The notes: generated by a model from the sequence alone, not told the origin. DNA of 64,000 nucleotides from Polaribacter sp. ALD11 (GCF_002831685.1 NZ_CP025119.1:2378001-2442000), one strand, 5' to 3'; positions 17,092 to 26,222 are shown, counted from the stretch's first letter. Translations and numbers: made by a program.

Positions 17092-17492
17092 AAAAAGCAT
17101 TATTACTAGGGCTATTCTTATTACAATTTACTGGTTATTCACAATCTACTGATGTAAAACTCAGTTCTGAAAAAAGTAATGACAAGTTGTTATTAACTAT
17201 CTTTCTTAAACATGATCAAAGCATGAATTTACATGAGATTGAAAAGATAAGAACAGATCAAGGTTTTTATGAAAACTTCCCACCAGAAGGCACTTCTGTC
17301 GTTAATTGGTTTGTGGTTATGGGGCTTGGTCAAATGGTGGTGCTAGAACTTCCTGCTTCAAAATTAGCTGCTGTAAATTTAGCAATTGAGAGAACTGCTT
17401 GGAAAGCTTTTAAGTCCGAAATTTACCCAACTTATAATCTATTCCCTATTATAAAAGATAAATTAAAGAACAATGCAAAGGTAACTTACTAG
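17088..17492 (+). CDS. Small secreted protein of unknown function
   Basis: A 134-residue protein with signal peptide (MKKALLLGLFLLQFTGYSQ). The mature part carries FLKHDQSMNLHEIEKI, FPPEGTSVVNWFVVMGLGQMVVLELPASKL and ERTAWKAFKSEIYPTYN, which looks like a compact alpha-beta domain. I do not recognise the family. It is translationally coupled to the Crp/Fnr regulator (4-base overlap), so it is likely induced together with ribB. A strong terminator follows. Confidence 0.75.
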   Translation: MKKALLLGLFLLQFTGYSQSTDVKLSSEKSNDKLLLTIFLKHDQSMNLHEIEKIRTDQGFYENFPPEGTSVVNWFVVMGLGQMVVLELPASKLAAVNLAIERTAWKAFKSEIYPTYNLFPIIKDKLKNNAKVTY

Positions 17493-17516
17493 GGTTTTTA
17501 TTATAAACTATCATAC

Positions 17517-17567
17517 AAAAAAGGCAACACTATCTATAATGTATTTTAGATAGTGTTGCCTTTTTTA
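17517..17567 (+). terminator. Terminator of the ribB operon
   Basis: A 16-bp perfect stem (AAGGCAACACTATCTA at 17521-17536 with 17547-17562) flanked by A and T runs. Confidence 0.85.
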
Positions 17568-17592
17568 TTTAATTCAAAACCAATGTTATAGA

Positions 17593-17716
17593 TTCCTTTT
17601 TCTTCTTGAATCCAATAAATAGCATAGGTATTTTGTTATACAGTATGGTTTTTTAACGAAATATTTTACAATGTCTTTAACTGCTCTCTTTTGTTTTGTG
17701 GTTTGTTGGTCGTAAT
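17593..17716 (-). pseudogene. Degenerate copy of the araC gene 5' end
   Basis: This stretch matches 15420-15588, the upstream region and first codons of the AraC gene at 14721-15560. Shared blocks include CTTCTTGAATCCAATAAATA, TATTTTAC-ATGTCTT-AACTGC and TGTTTTGT-GTTTGTTGGTCGTAA. About 45 bases are deleted and the copy of the start codon is changed (CAT to TCT on the plus strand). The 63-codon frame here is not a gene. It is the scar of a duplication or of a second, lost AraC gene. Confidence 0.7.
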
Positions 17717-17837
17717 TATTAATAAGTTCTTTCGCTAATCTAATTTTTATTATATTTATAAAAAAAATTGTATTCAATATTAATTTTCAGTACACTAAAA
17801 TGTAATATTTATAGATTATATCCTTTTTATTATAATT

Positions 17838-18338
17838 ATGCTATCAAATCAAGAAGCTCAATATCTGTTGAATTTAGAAAAAAGTTTAAGTAAACCAAAT
17901 CAAACAATAGATTTATCAAAAAAGAAAAATAGAATAGAATTAATTTCTCATCAAGATTCTGATTATGAGTTTTGGTTAGAAATAACCACTAACCAAAAAA
18001 TTATACTAAAAACTTCTATTCATCATATGGAGAGTAATTCTTTTATCGGTTTACTAAGAATAGATTATAAAGGAGGTCATCATAATCCTGCTGAGATTAA
18101 GAACACTTTACCAAGTTTCTTAGAACCGTTTGCTAACAAGTGGTTTGAACCAACAGAATCTCATATGCATATTTATGTTGAAGGGTATAAACCTTTGGCA
18201 TGGGCTATTCCATTAATTGATAGTGATTTTCCTATTAAAGAAATTACCGAGCCCTCTGACTTATCCGAATTAATAATTAACTTTGCGCGAAAAATAAATT
18301 TAAAATCTTTACTAAACATACAACAGGCAATACTTTGA
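17838..18338 (+). CDS. Uncharacterised protein, DUF6978-like, first gene of a two-gene unit
   Basis: A 166-residue soluble protein with no signal peptide or membrane segment. Visible features are KKNRIELISHQDSDYEFWLEI, IDYKGGHHNPAEI and ESHMHIYVEGYKPLAWAIPL. The clustered His residues (GGHH, SHMHIY) might form a metal or catalytic site. It resembles DUF6978 proteins, which as I remember occur next to DUF1828 genes; this was not checked. Its stop overlaps the next start (TTGA). The pair has its own AT-rich upstream region after a terminator and a gene scar, consistent with an accessory unit. Confidence 0.65.
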   Translation: MLSNQEAQYLLNLEKSLSKPNQTIDLSKKKNRIELISHQDSDYEFWLEITTNQKIILKTSIHHMESNSFIGLLRIDYKGGHHNPAEIKNTLPSFLEPFANKWFEPTESHMHIYVEGYKPLAWAIPLIDSDFPIKEITEPSDLSELIINFARKINLKSLLNIQQAIL

Positions 18339-19117
18339 ATTGGGTTAATACACATGTAAATGAATACTATAATTGGTTAAAAGAGAAAACTTTTATCCAA
18401 AAGGATGATCATACGGATTGGTTTCTAATAAACACACCATTTATAGGGGCCTTTAACGATACTATTGAGATATATGCCAAAAAAAAAGGTTCTAATTTGA
18501 TTTTAAGTGACAATGGTGAAACCATGTCTAATTTAGAACTACAAGGATTACAAATTCAAGGATCAAAAAAAAGAAGGGAGTTGTTAGATTCTATACTTCT
18601 TAATTATGGAGTGAAATCTGAAAATGATGAACTAATAATTAGAGCTAATATTGAAAATTTTTCTCAGTCAAAGCATAATTTTTTATCTGCAATTATTGAA
18701 ATTAATGATTTGTATGTTTTGTCAAAACATCAAGTGTCTTCGATATTTAAGGAAGATGTTCGTAGTTATTTAGACTCTCAAGACATAATATATACTCCTG
18801 ATTTTATTTCTAAAGGAGAAACAGGTTTAGAGTTTAATTTTGATTTTCAGATTGCTAAAAAAGATAAAGAAACTGTTATTAAATCATTTAATACTATCAC
18901 AAAATCTAATTTACCAAGTTTTTTGTTTTCTTGGAATGATATAAAGCCAGTAAGAGAAAAAAGTACTAAAAAAAATGTAACAGCAATTGCTATTATTAAT
19001 GATTTTGAAAAGGAAATTAGAACGGAATTTTTGGATGCTTTAAAATCTAAAAATGCAGATTATATTCTTTGGTCAGAAAGAGATTTGGATAAAAATAAAA
19101 TGCTTCTTTCTGCTTAA
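18335..19117 (+). CDS. DUF1828/DUF1829-like protein, second gene of a two-gene unit
   Basis: A 260-residue protein starting at TTG (18335), which overlaps the preceding TGA by four bases and implies coupled translation. The N-terminal part (about 25-120: IGAFNDTIEIYAKKKGSNLILSDNGETMSNLELQG) matches the DUF1828 pattern, and the C-terminal part (about 130-250: FLFSWNDIKPVREKS...NADYILWSERD) the DUF1829 pattern. Both domains are of unknown function and are often found in mobile or defence-rich neighbourhoods. The regular two-gene arrangement recalls toxin-antitoxin or phage-defence pairs, but no catalytic motif can be named. Confidence 0.65.
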   Translation: MNWVNTHVNEYYNWLKEKTFIQKDDHTDWFLINTPFIGAFNDTIEIYAKKKGSNLILSDNGETMSNLELQGLQIQGSKKRRELLDSILLNYGVKSENDELIIRANIENFSQSKHNFLSAIIEINDLYVLSKHQVSSIFKEDVRSYLDSQDIIYTPDFISKGETGLEFNFDFQIAKKDKETVIKSFNTITKSNLPSFLFSWNDIKPVREKSTKKNVTAIAIINDFEKEIRTEFLDALKSKNADYILWSERDLDKNKMLLSA

Positions 19118-19124
19118 AATAGTT

Positions 19125-20387
19125 TTACTTTCTCTTCAAATTCACCCCAACGAAAACCAACAAAGCAGGTAAAACCCAACCCAAACTATGTTCTGCTAAA
19201 GGAATAAAACTTTTAATGCCAGTTAAGTTTTCTCTAGGGATTATAAATCCTAAAAAATCTGTAATACTAAAGATAAAAGTTACCAAAATAACTCCTCTAA
19301 AAACAAGTTTAGATGCATATTTATCTGGTACAACATTTAATAAAATTAACATAATCGTTATTGGATATACAAACATTAATGCAGGTACCGCAACATCAAT
19401 AATAAAACCAACATCATAACTACCAACAATAATTCCGATAATAGCACAAACTGCAGCCGTAATTATATAAGCAGTTTTAGAGTTATTGCAAATTCCTTTA
19501 ATATAATCTGCAGTTCCTGTTACAATACCAACCGCAGTTGTAAAGCACGCTAAAGCTACTAAAATACTTAAAAAAGTGGTTCCGAAGTTTCCTAAAGTCT
19601 GTGTACTTAAACCAGATAAAACCTCTATTCTTGAGGCAGTCTCAGCAAATGTAGCTGCAAATAAAGCACCACTTAAAATTAAGCCTCCGTAAATTAATAA
19701 CAACCCTGTTCCTGCAATATACCCTGCTTTTCTAATGAGTTTTCTTTTCTCGTTAAACGTGGTGTGATTGCTATAATCTAAAGAAATAATAATTACTGCT
19801 CCTACAACAACACCAGCAATAGCATCAAAGGTTTGATAGCCTTCTAAAAGTCCGTCTATAAAAGGATTTTTAAAGGTTGATGTTCCTAAACCTCCCGTAG
19901 ATGTAAAAAATGAAATACCTATAATAACTAATAAAATAAGTACAATTATTGGCGTTAAAAACTTACCAATTAAACTAATAATCTTAGAACGATTGATAGC
20001 AAACAGAAATACCAACACAAAATAAACAATACTTGTTAAGATTGCGGGCGTATCAAAAAATGGCTGAATTGCCATTTCATGCGTTACAGCAGCTGTTCTT
20101 GGAGACGGAATTGCAACTGCAATTATATATATTAAGAAACAAAAGAGTGTGCTAAAAGCAGGAGAAACTTTTTTACCGAAATCGTACAAAGTTCCTTGTA
20201 ATCTTGCGTGTGCAAAAATTGCCAAAATAGGAATTGCAATGGCTGTTAAAATGAAACCCAAAACAACAACCCACCAATCTACACCTGCTTTAACACCTAA
20301 ATTTGGAGGTAAAATTAAATTTCCTGCTCCAAAAAATAATGAAAATAATGCAAAACCTGCAATCCAAATTTCTTTTGTTTTATTCAA
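19125..20387 (-). CDS. brnQ: Branched-chain amino acid:cation symporter
   Basis: A 420-residue inner-membrane protein with about 12 hydrophobic helices and the family start GFALFSLFFGAGNLILPPNLG, marking the LIVCS (BrnQ) family that imports leucine, isoleucine and valine with Na+ or H+. The conserved AIPSPRTAAVTHEMA region is also seen. It ends 7 bases from the convergent DUF1828-like gene and begins two bases after the serine hydrolase stop, so the two may be co-transcribed. Confidence 0.93.
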   Translation of the reverse strand: MNKTKEIWIAGFALFSLFFGAGNLILPPNLGVKAGVDWWVVVLGFILTAIAIPILAIFAHARLQGTLYDFGKKVSPAFSTLFCFLIYIIAVAIPSPRTAAVTHEMAIQPFFDTPAILTSIVYFVLVFLFAINRSKIISLIGKFLTPIIVLILLVIIGISFFTSTGGLGTSTFKNPFIDGLLEGYQTFDAIAGVVVGAVIIISLDYSNHTTFNEKRKLIRKAGYIAGTGLLLIYGGLILSGALFAATFAETASRIEVLSGLSTQTLGNFGTTFLSILVALACFTTAVGIVTGTADYIKGICNNSKTAYIITAAVCAIIGIIVGSYDVGFIIDVAVPALMFVYPITIMLILLNVVPDKYASKLVFRGVILVTFIFSITDFLGFIIPRENLTGIKSFIPLAEHSLGWVLPALLVFVGVNLKRK

Positions 20388-20389
20388 AA

Positions 20390-21940
20390 TTACTCTTGTT
20401 TTTTAAGTTTTAAATGTTCAAAATCGAAGCTAAAATCTGTAATTGGCGCAACATATTTCATTGTTGCACTGGTAGCGTTTCCTTTTTCATTAAAAGTAAA
20501 ATTCACAAAAACATCTGCATCAAAACTTCTGTTATTCCATTTAGCAACATACGTTGTTTGGTTGTAAGGTAATAACTCCCCTACAATATCCGAAGACCTC
20601 ATACTTTTAATTGTGTATTTATTATTATCAAAAGAAATAACAACATCTCCAAACCAATCATCCGAATACGTTCCAACAATCTGATTTGGTTTTGGTAGGT
20701 TTGTATTTGTTTTAGCAAGAGCAACTTTAGTATAAACACTTGCTTTTATACTGTCGTTAAACTGTAAAAAGTTGTTGTTTTTGTCTCCGTACGTTTTTAA
20801 CCAATTTCTATCTTCGTACCCTAAATAACTATCTTTTATGGTATTTGTGATGGTATTAAATGCATTTCCGTTCATTTGATTTGTCAACACAATAATTCCT
20901 AAATCTAAATCGGGAATCATTGTAAACTGTGTTACTGTGCCTAATAAACCACCTGTATGATATACTTGTTTGTAACCTCCTTTTACGTCTGTAACAAACC
21001 AGCCTAAACCGTACCCTTTAAAATTAGAGTTATAAGCGTCGTTTTTACCCACTTTTAACGGCGTTTGCAATTGCCATAATTCATGAAATTGTTTTGTACT
21101 TAACAGTCTTTTTCCTTCGGATGTTACTGCATCATTCATTAAAAAATTTGCCCACGTAAGCATGTCTTTTACATTACTTACAATTCCGCCAGCTGCATTT
21201 GCAGTTTCGCTCCAATCGTGCGGAATCTGAAGTACCTTACCTTCTGTTCTTGTATGCGCATCTATTATATTTGTTCTATTTGTAACTCTATTATAAGATG
21301 CTTTACTGTTATTCATGCCAACAGGATTCATAATTTTTGTTTCAATAAACTCTTCCCAAGAAAGACCACTTACACGTTTTAAGACTTCACCAGCAATAAT
21401 AAACATATTGTTATTGTACGCAAACTGACTTCTAAAAGAGGTTTCTGGTTCTAGATATTTTACATTATTGATGACATCTGAAACCTTAAAATCATTTCCT
21501 TCTGGAAAGAACATTAAGTCTCCAGCTCCTAAAGCCATTCCGCTTCTATGCGTAACCAAATCTCTTACCGTAAATTCTTGCGTAACCCAAGCGTCATATA
21601 GTTGAAATTCTGGAATGTGTTTTCTTACTTTATCGTCCCAATTTAACTTACCTGCGTCTACCATCATAGCCAAAGCAAAACAAGTAAAACCCTTACTATT
21701 AGAAGCAACACCAACAAGTGTATTTTCGTTCATGTCCTTTTTATTGGTTAAAGAACGAACACCATGCCCTTTTGCATAGACCATTTTTCCGTCTTTTAAA
21801 ATTCCGACAGAAATACCAGGAATATCAAAGGTTTTTAAAGTTTTTTCTACTAATTGGTCTAGCTTTTTCTCTTTAATTTGTGCATTTATTGTTACTGAAA
21901 CAATGAAAATAGATAAGAGTGTAATTTTTCTAAAAAACAT
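20390..21940 (-). CDS. Exported serine hydrolase (beta-lactamase class C fold, DUF3471)
   Basis: A 516-residue penicillin-binding-protein-like hydrolase. I chose ATG 21940 (MFFRKITLLSIFIVSVTINAQ, signal peptide). The in-frame ATG at 21964 lies almost at the expected transcription start of the -7 box at 21967-21974. Motifs: SxxK as SNSK (VASNSKGF), YxN as YNNN (FAYNNNMF), and HTGG (VYHTGGLLG), so the active site is complete. The C-terminal 130 residues look like DUF3471. The substrate may be a D-amino-acid peptide or an ester; it need not give beta-lactam resistance. Confidence 0.87.
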   Translation of the reverse strand: MFFRKITLLSIFIVSVTINAQIKEKKLDQLVEKTLKTFDIPGISVGILKDGKMVYAKGHGVRSLTNKKDMNENTLVGVASNSKGFTCFALAMMVDAGKLNWDDKVRKHIPEFQLYDAWVTQEFTVRDLVTHRSGMALGAGDLMFFPEGNDFKVSDVINNVKYLEPETSFRSQFAYNNNMFIIAGEVLKRVSGLSWEEFIETKIMNPVGMNNSKASYNRVTNRTNIIDAHTRTEGKVLQIPHDWSETANAAGGIVSNVKDMLTWANFLMNDAVTSEGKRLLSTKQFHELWQLQTPLKVGKNDAYNSNFKGYGLGWFVTDVKGGYKQVYHTGGLLGTVTQFTMIPDLDLGIIVLTNQMNGNAFNTITNTIKDSYLGYEDRNWLKTYGDKNNNFLQFNDSIKASVYTKVALAKTNTNLPKPNQIVGTYSDDWFGDVVISFDNNKYTIKSMRSSDIVGELLPYNQTTYVAKWNNRSFDADVFVNFTFNEKGNATSATMKYVAPITDFSFDFEHLKLKKQE

Positions 21941-21966
21941 AAGATTAATTTGGAATGAATTCACAC

Positions 21967-21974
21967 CAAATATA
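21967..21974 (-). promoter_or_regulatory. -7 element for the serine hydrolase gene
   Basis: TATATTTG on the minus strand, close to the 21964 ATG, which supports the start at 21940. Confidence 0.5.
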
Positions 21975-22019
21975 GTAAATACTTTATGATTTTTAAATTT
22001 CTAAAAACGAATCAAATCT

Positions 22020-22027
22020 TATATTTG
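22020..22027 (+). promoter_or_regulatory. -7 element for the alpha/beta hydrolase gene
   Basis: TATATTTG, only six bases before the ATG at 22033, so the transcript has an extremely short leader or starts at the ATG. Confidence 0.45.
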
Positions 22028-22032
22028 TTGCC

Positions 22033-22812
22033 ATGGTTTTAGAACATAAAAATGCGGATATTTTTTATACAGATGAAGGAAAAGGAACTGCTATTGTTTT
22101 AATTCATGGCTTTTTAGAAAATGCTACAATGTGGCAAAATATTACGCCAGAATTATCTAAAAAAAACAGAGTGATTACCATTGATTTATTAGGTCATGGA
22201 AAAAGCGACTGTTTGGGCTACGTGCATTCTATGGAATTATTTGCAGAAACCATAGCTGCTGTTTTAAAACAGTTAAAAATTCGGAAAGCATTTTTAGTTG
22301 GACATTCTTTAGGCGGTTATGTTGCATTGGCTTTTACTGAGAAACATCCGCAGAAAATAAAGGGTTTGTGTCTAATGAACTCTACTTCTAATGACGATGA
22401 TGCAGAACGAAAGACGCTAAGAACTCGCGCTAACAAAATGATTCAGAATAACTTTACAAGCATGGTAAGAATGTCTTTTACCAATTTGTTTGGTAAAAAA
22501 AGCAGCGTTCTTTTTAAAGCAGAAATGGAAGCTGCTTTACACGAGGCTTTACAAACTCCAATTCAGGGATATATTGCTGCACAAGAGGGCATGAGAATTC
22601 GTCCAAACAGAAATATTGTTTTAGCTGAAAATGATTTTAAAAAGTTAATAATTATTGGCGAGAAAGATCCTGTTTTAGATTTTGAAACTTCTTTAGAGGA
22701 AGCTAAAAAAACAAATGCTGAACTTGTTGTTTTCCCAAACGGACACATGAGTCATATTGAAAATAAAGATGAATTGACTACAGTTTTAAAGGAGTTTGTG
22801 AAAAAATTGTAA
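22033..22812 (+). CDS. Alpha/beta hydrolase
   Basis: A 259-residue cytoplasmic alpha/beta hydrolase. Oxyanion motif IHGFLEN (24-30), GHGKSD, nucleophile elbow VGHSLGGY (Ser near 96), acid in IIGEKDPVLD and His in NGHMSHIE give a full triad. The family covers esterases, lipases and lactonases; the substrate cannot be told. It is divergent from the serine hydrolase and upstream of the DTW-domain gene on the same strand. Confidence 0.88.
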   Translation: MVLEHKNADIFYTDEGKGTAIVLIHGFLENATMWQNITPELSKKNRVITIDLLGHGKSDCLGYVHSMELFAETIAAVLKQLKIRKAFLVGHSLGGYVALAFTEKHPQKIKGLCLMNSTSNDDDAERKTLRTRANKMIQNNFTSMVRMSFTNLFGKKSSVLFKAEMEAALHEALQTPIQGYIAAQEGMRIRPNRNIVLAENDFKKLIIIGEKDPVLDFETSLEEAKKTNAELVVFPNGHMSHIENKDELTTVLKEFVKKL

Positions 22813-22878
22813 CTTCTATTATAAGTCATTGAAACGAAACCATATCAATATAATTAGAAAAATAAAGAGATATTCACT

Positions 22879-23607
22879 TTGCAAGTAGAAATAAAAAACC
22901 CAAGAACAACATGTTACAAATGCATGAGTCCTACAAGCACCTGTATTTGTAAACACATTCGTCCTTTCCAAACTAAGACTCGTTTTATTATTCTTATGCA
23001 CCCGAAGGAGTACAAAAAAGAAAAAAACGGAACGGGACACATGACTAAGCTTCAACTTGAAAATTCAGAGATTATAGTTGGTGTCGATTTTACCAATAAT
23101 AATCGTGTAAATGAAATACTAACTGAAGAAAAAAATGCTTCTTTTTTACTTTATCCAGGAAAAGATAATTTTAACTTATCTAAAAGAAAAAGTTTAGAAA
23201 TAAATTCATTTATGGGTAATAATCCACACATCTTTATTCTTGATGGTACATGGCCTTGTGCTCGTAAAATGCTTAAACTAAGTACGAATTTGCAAAAGCT
23301 AAAAAGAGTAAGTTTTGATAATAAAATCAAATCAAAATTTATTATCAAGCAGCAGCCAGATCCACTTTGTCTTAGTACTATTGAGTCCGTTTATACAGTC
23401 TTAAATTTACTAAAAAAAGGTGATGTAGAACAATGCGAGACAGAAGGTTTCCTTATTCCTTTTAAAAAAATGATTGCCCATCAACTAGAATATCTGTTTA
23501 ACCCAAATAATAAAAACTATCGTTCAACATCGAACACAGAGATAATTGCTAAGAATCTGTATAAAAAAAATACAGAAAGAAATATTATTTTTGAACAAGA
23601 TAGTTAA
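22879..23607 (+). CDS. tRNA-uridine aminocarboxypropyltransferase-like (DTW domain)
   Basis: A 242-residue protein with the DTW signature LDGTWPCARKML and the QPDPLCLSTIESV motif, plus an N-terminal Cys group (CYKCMSPTSTCICK) likely to bind zinc. Characterised relatives (TapT/YfiP) make acp3U in tRNA using S-adenosylmethionine. No ATG precedes the Cys motif in this frame; TTG at 22879 gives a sensible N-terminus, but the exact start is uncertain. No close partner genes. Function by family. Confidence 0.82.
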   Translation: MQVEIKNPRTTCYKCMSPTSTCICKHIRPFQTKTRFIILMHPKEYKKEKNGTGHMTKLQLENSEIIVGVDFTNNNRVNEILTEEKNASFLLYPGKDNFNLSKRKSLEINSFMGNNPHIFILDGTWPCARKMLKLSTNLQKLKRVSFDNKIKSKFIIKQQPDPLCLSTIESVYTVLNLLKKGDVEQCETEGFLIPFKKMIAHQLEYLFNPNNKNYRSTSNTEIIAKNLYKKNTERNIIFEQDS

Positions 23608-23961
23608 ATATCTTTTTTATAAATATTAATTATTAAATGAAGCGTATTACACACCAAATTAGGTTCTAAACTTATTGAAACTGATTAAAGGGGGATAATT
23701 AGCAAAATTAATTATTATATCAAGTTAGTTAATGGAATATGATATTACGGAGTAATCGCGAATGAAAAGCAAACTATAATAGTATAAATAATGGCTTGTA
23801 AAAGTATACTTACAAAAACCCTATCGAATTTTATATCTGTGATTTATTTACTAGCTTTTGTACTTAAAACACGCAACTAATCTCATCAAACAAACCACTC
23901 AAAACAAAAAAGCGAAAATTTAAAATTTTCGCTTTTTATCTATAAAGTAATGTATCTTCTT
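23608..23961. other. Intergenic region without recognised gene
   Basis: About 350 AT-rich bases between the DTW gene and the convergent thiL. Apart from the terminator at 23907-23937 I see no coding frame, tRNA or repeat. Confidence 0.5.
23907..23937 (-). terminator. Terminator of thiL
   Basis: AAAAAGCGAAAATT pairs perfectly with AATTTTCGCTTTTT (14 bp, three-base loop). Symmetrical A/T runs, so it can act in both directions. Confidence 0.8.
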
Positions 23962-25011
23962 TTACTCGTTTTTCAAAGCATTCCAACCTTGTGCTTTCAA
24001 CTCAATTTCTTGGCTCGCTCTAGTTACTAAATTTAAACCTTGATTTTCTGCTGTAATATGACCAATAATAGAAAAGTTAGGATTTGTTTTAATACTCTCA
24101 AAAGCTGCAATTGGCACGGTGAAAAGTAATTCATAATCTTCACCTCCACTTAAAGCAACCATCGTAGAATCTAATTCAAATTCTTCACAAGCAGAAATTA
24201 CTTGAGGGTCTAAAGGCAATTTATCTTCGTAAATTTTACAACCAACTTTAGACTGCGAACAAATGTGCATAATTTCAGACGAAAGACCATCAGAAATATC
24301 GATCATAGATGTTGGTTTTATTTCCAATTCTTTTAACAAACCAGCAACATCTCTTCGAGCTTCCGGTTTTAATTGTCGTTCTATTAAATACGTATAATTA
24401 TCTAAATCTGGTTGATTGTTTGGGTCTACCTTAAAAACTTGTTTCTCTCTTTCTAAAACTTGCAACCCTAAATAAGCCGCACCTAAATCTCCAGAAACCA
24501 CAATTAAATCGGTTTCTTTTGCACCGTTTCTATACACAATATCTTCTTTTTCTGCTTTACCAATTGCCGTCACAGAAATTAGAATTCCTTTGGTAGAAGA
24601 AGTGGTGTCTCCACCAACTAAATCTACATTATAGGTTTCACAAGCTAACTGAATTCCTGCATACAATTCTTCAATTGCTTCTAAAGGAAAACGATTAGAA
24701 ACGGCGATAGAAACTGTAATTTGTTCTGCAACTCCGTTCATTGCATACACATCAGACAAATTAACCATTACCGCTTTGTATCCTAAATGTTTTAAAGGCA
24801 TGTAACTTAAATCGAAATGTACACCTTCAATTAACAAATCTGTGGTTACTAAAGTTTGTTTTTCAGACGCTGCTAAAACTGCTGCATCATCTCCAATTCC
24901 TTTCACTGTAGATGAATTTTCAATCTTAAAATATTTTGTAATATGATTGATTAAACCAAACTCCCCTAGTTCAGCTAATGACGTTTTTTGTGTATTTTTA
25001 TCTTCTAACAT
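23962..25011 (-). CDS. thiL: Thiamine-monophosphate kinase
   Basis: A 349-residue ATP-dependent kinase making thiamine diphosphate from thiamine monophosphate. It has the AIR-synthase-like fold: GIGDDAAVL (39-47), TTDLLIEGVHFDL, KAVMVNLSDVYAM, VGGDTTSS, ISVTAIG and DISDGLSSE, with ALSGGEDYELLFTV near the end. No TPP riboswitch is visible upstream, where only 150 bases separate it from the divergent di-haem gene. Single-gene unit with its own terminator. Confidence 0.95.
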   Translation of the reverse strand: MLEDKNTQKTSLAELGEFGLINHITKYFKIENSSTVKGIGDDAAVLAASEKQTLVTTDLLIEGVHFDLSYMPLKHLGYKAVMVNLSDVYAMNGVAEQITVSIAVSNRFPLEAIEELYAGIQLACETYNVDLVGGDTTSSTKGILISVTAIGKAEKEDIVYRNGAKETDLIVVSGDLGAAYLGLQVLEREKQVFKVDPNNQPDLDNYTYLIERQLKPEARRDVAGLLKELEIKPTSMIDISDGLSSEIMHICSQSKVGCKIYEDKLPLDPQVISACEEFELDSTMVALSGGEDYELLFTVPIAAFESIKTNPNFSIIGHITAENQGLNLVTRASQEIELKAQGWNALKNE

Positions 25012-25167
25012 ACTGCAAAGATAGGTACAATCTTAAAAATTACAGAGTTCCTTTAACAGAGAAGTAAAAATAATATGACTATTTTTACTTCTACGCTTTT
25101 TAAGTACTAAAAAACAATAATTACGTTATCTTAATAAAGTTCGTTTAATACTTCACAAATAATAAAA

Positions 25168-26149
25168 ATGATAAAAATGATAAAAAAAAGTCTTTTCATA
25201 TTCCTTCTAATCGCAATCAGTTGCTCAAAAAAAGATGTTTTAAAGACTAAGTAAACAAGTAATTATAAATTCTATTTGCAAAAAATTATTTTTTGATACT
25301 ATTTTATCAGGAGATGAAACACAATCTTGTGCTTCCTGCCACAATCCGAAGAAAGCATTTACAGACAACAAACAATTTAGTGAGGGAATTAACGGTAATT
25401 TCGGAAACAGAAATGCAATGCCATTGTTTAATTTAGCATGGAACTTTGACGAGCGTTTTACTTGGGATGGAAAAGATTTTAGCTTAGAAAAACAAGCTTT
25501 TGAACCGGTTTCAAATCCGATAGAAATGCATGCAAATTGGAAAATTGTTGCAGAGAAATTACAACAGCATATAGAATATCCTACTTTATTTTTACAGGCT
25601 TTTGGTACTTCAAAAATAGATTCTACTTTAGTTACAAAAGCAATTGCACAGTTTGAAAGAACGCTTATTTCTGGCAATTCTAAATTCGATAGATATTTAC
25701 AAGGAGAAACAACTTTAACACCAGAAGAAGAAAACGGATTTGACATTTTTATGGACGAAGCAAAAGGAGATTGTTTTCATTGCCATGGAAGTGACAACAA
25801 TCCACTTTGGACAGATAACAAATTCCACAACAATGGTTTAGATTCTAGTTTCTCTGATTTAGGTTTGGGTAAAGTAACAGGAGATCCTAGTGATAACGGA
25901 AAATTTAAATCTCCCTCAATAAGAAATCTTGCTTTTACAGCACCTTACATGCACGATGGTAGGTTTGCAACTTTAGAAGAAGTTATTAATCATTATTCTG
26001 AAGGGCTACAAAGATCATCAACCATAGACCCTCTAATGAAGAAAATAAACCAAGGTGGCGTGCAGTTATCAAGGCAAGAAAAAGCCGATTTAAAAGCATT
26101 TCTACACTCGCTTTCAGATGATGGTTTTATAAGTAATACAAGCTTTTAA
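25168..26149 (+). pseudogene. Disrupted di-haem cytochrome c peroxidase gene
   Basis: The 5' part from ATG 25168 encodes a lipoprotein signal (SLFIFLLIAISCSKKD) but ends at TAA 25252-25254 after 28 codons. A second frame, open from about 25243, encodes the rest: KKLFFDTILSGDETQSCASCH (first haem), a CFHCHG second haem and TAPYMHDGRFATLEEV with the usual Met ligand. The 30-40 residues expected between the lipobox and KLFFD are missing and the frame is shifted, so one deletion probably broke the gene. The only ATG of the second frame, at 25418, would omit the first haem site. It is unlike the intact MauG/MbnH homologue at 3504-4526. Confidence 0.75.
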
Positions 26150-26222
26150 AAGTAATCAATAAAACCAATTCACATATTACCTTTCCTAATGAAAGTTCTT
26201 CGTTTTTCTTCGACTTATATTG

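Noticed and set aside
17586..17777. 63-codon minus-strand frame
   Set aside because: Its bases are a degenerate copy of the araC 5' region; the frame itself resembles no protein.
18335..19117. Restriction endonuclease-like activity for the DUF1828/1829-like protein
   Set aside because: No convincing PD-(D/E)xK, HNH or GIY-YIG motif can be placed.
22819..23055. 78-codon minus-strand frame
   Set aside because: Overlaps the 5' end of the DTW-domain gene, which carries clear family motifs on the plus strand.
25012..25167. Possible TPP riboswitch upstream of thiL
   Set aside because: No CTGAGA and no ACCTGA-type THI box is visible in the short divergent region.
25240..25746. 168-codon minus-strand frame
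   Set aside because: It is the reverse shadow of the peroxidase pseudogene, whose plus-strand haem motifs show the true coding strand.
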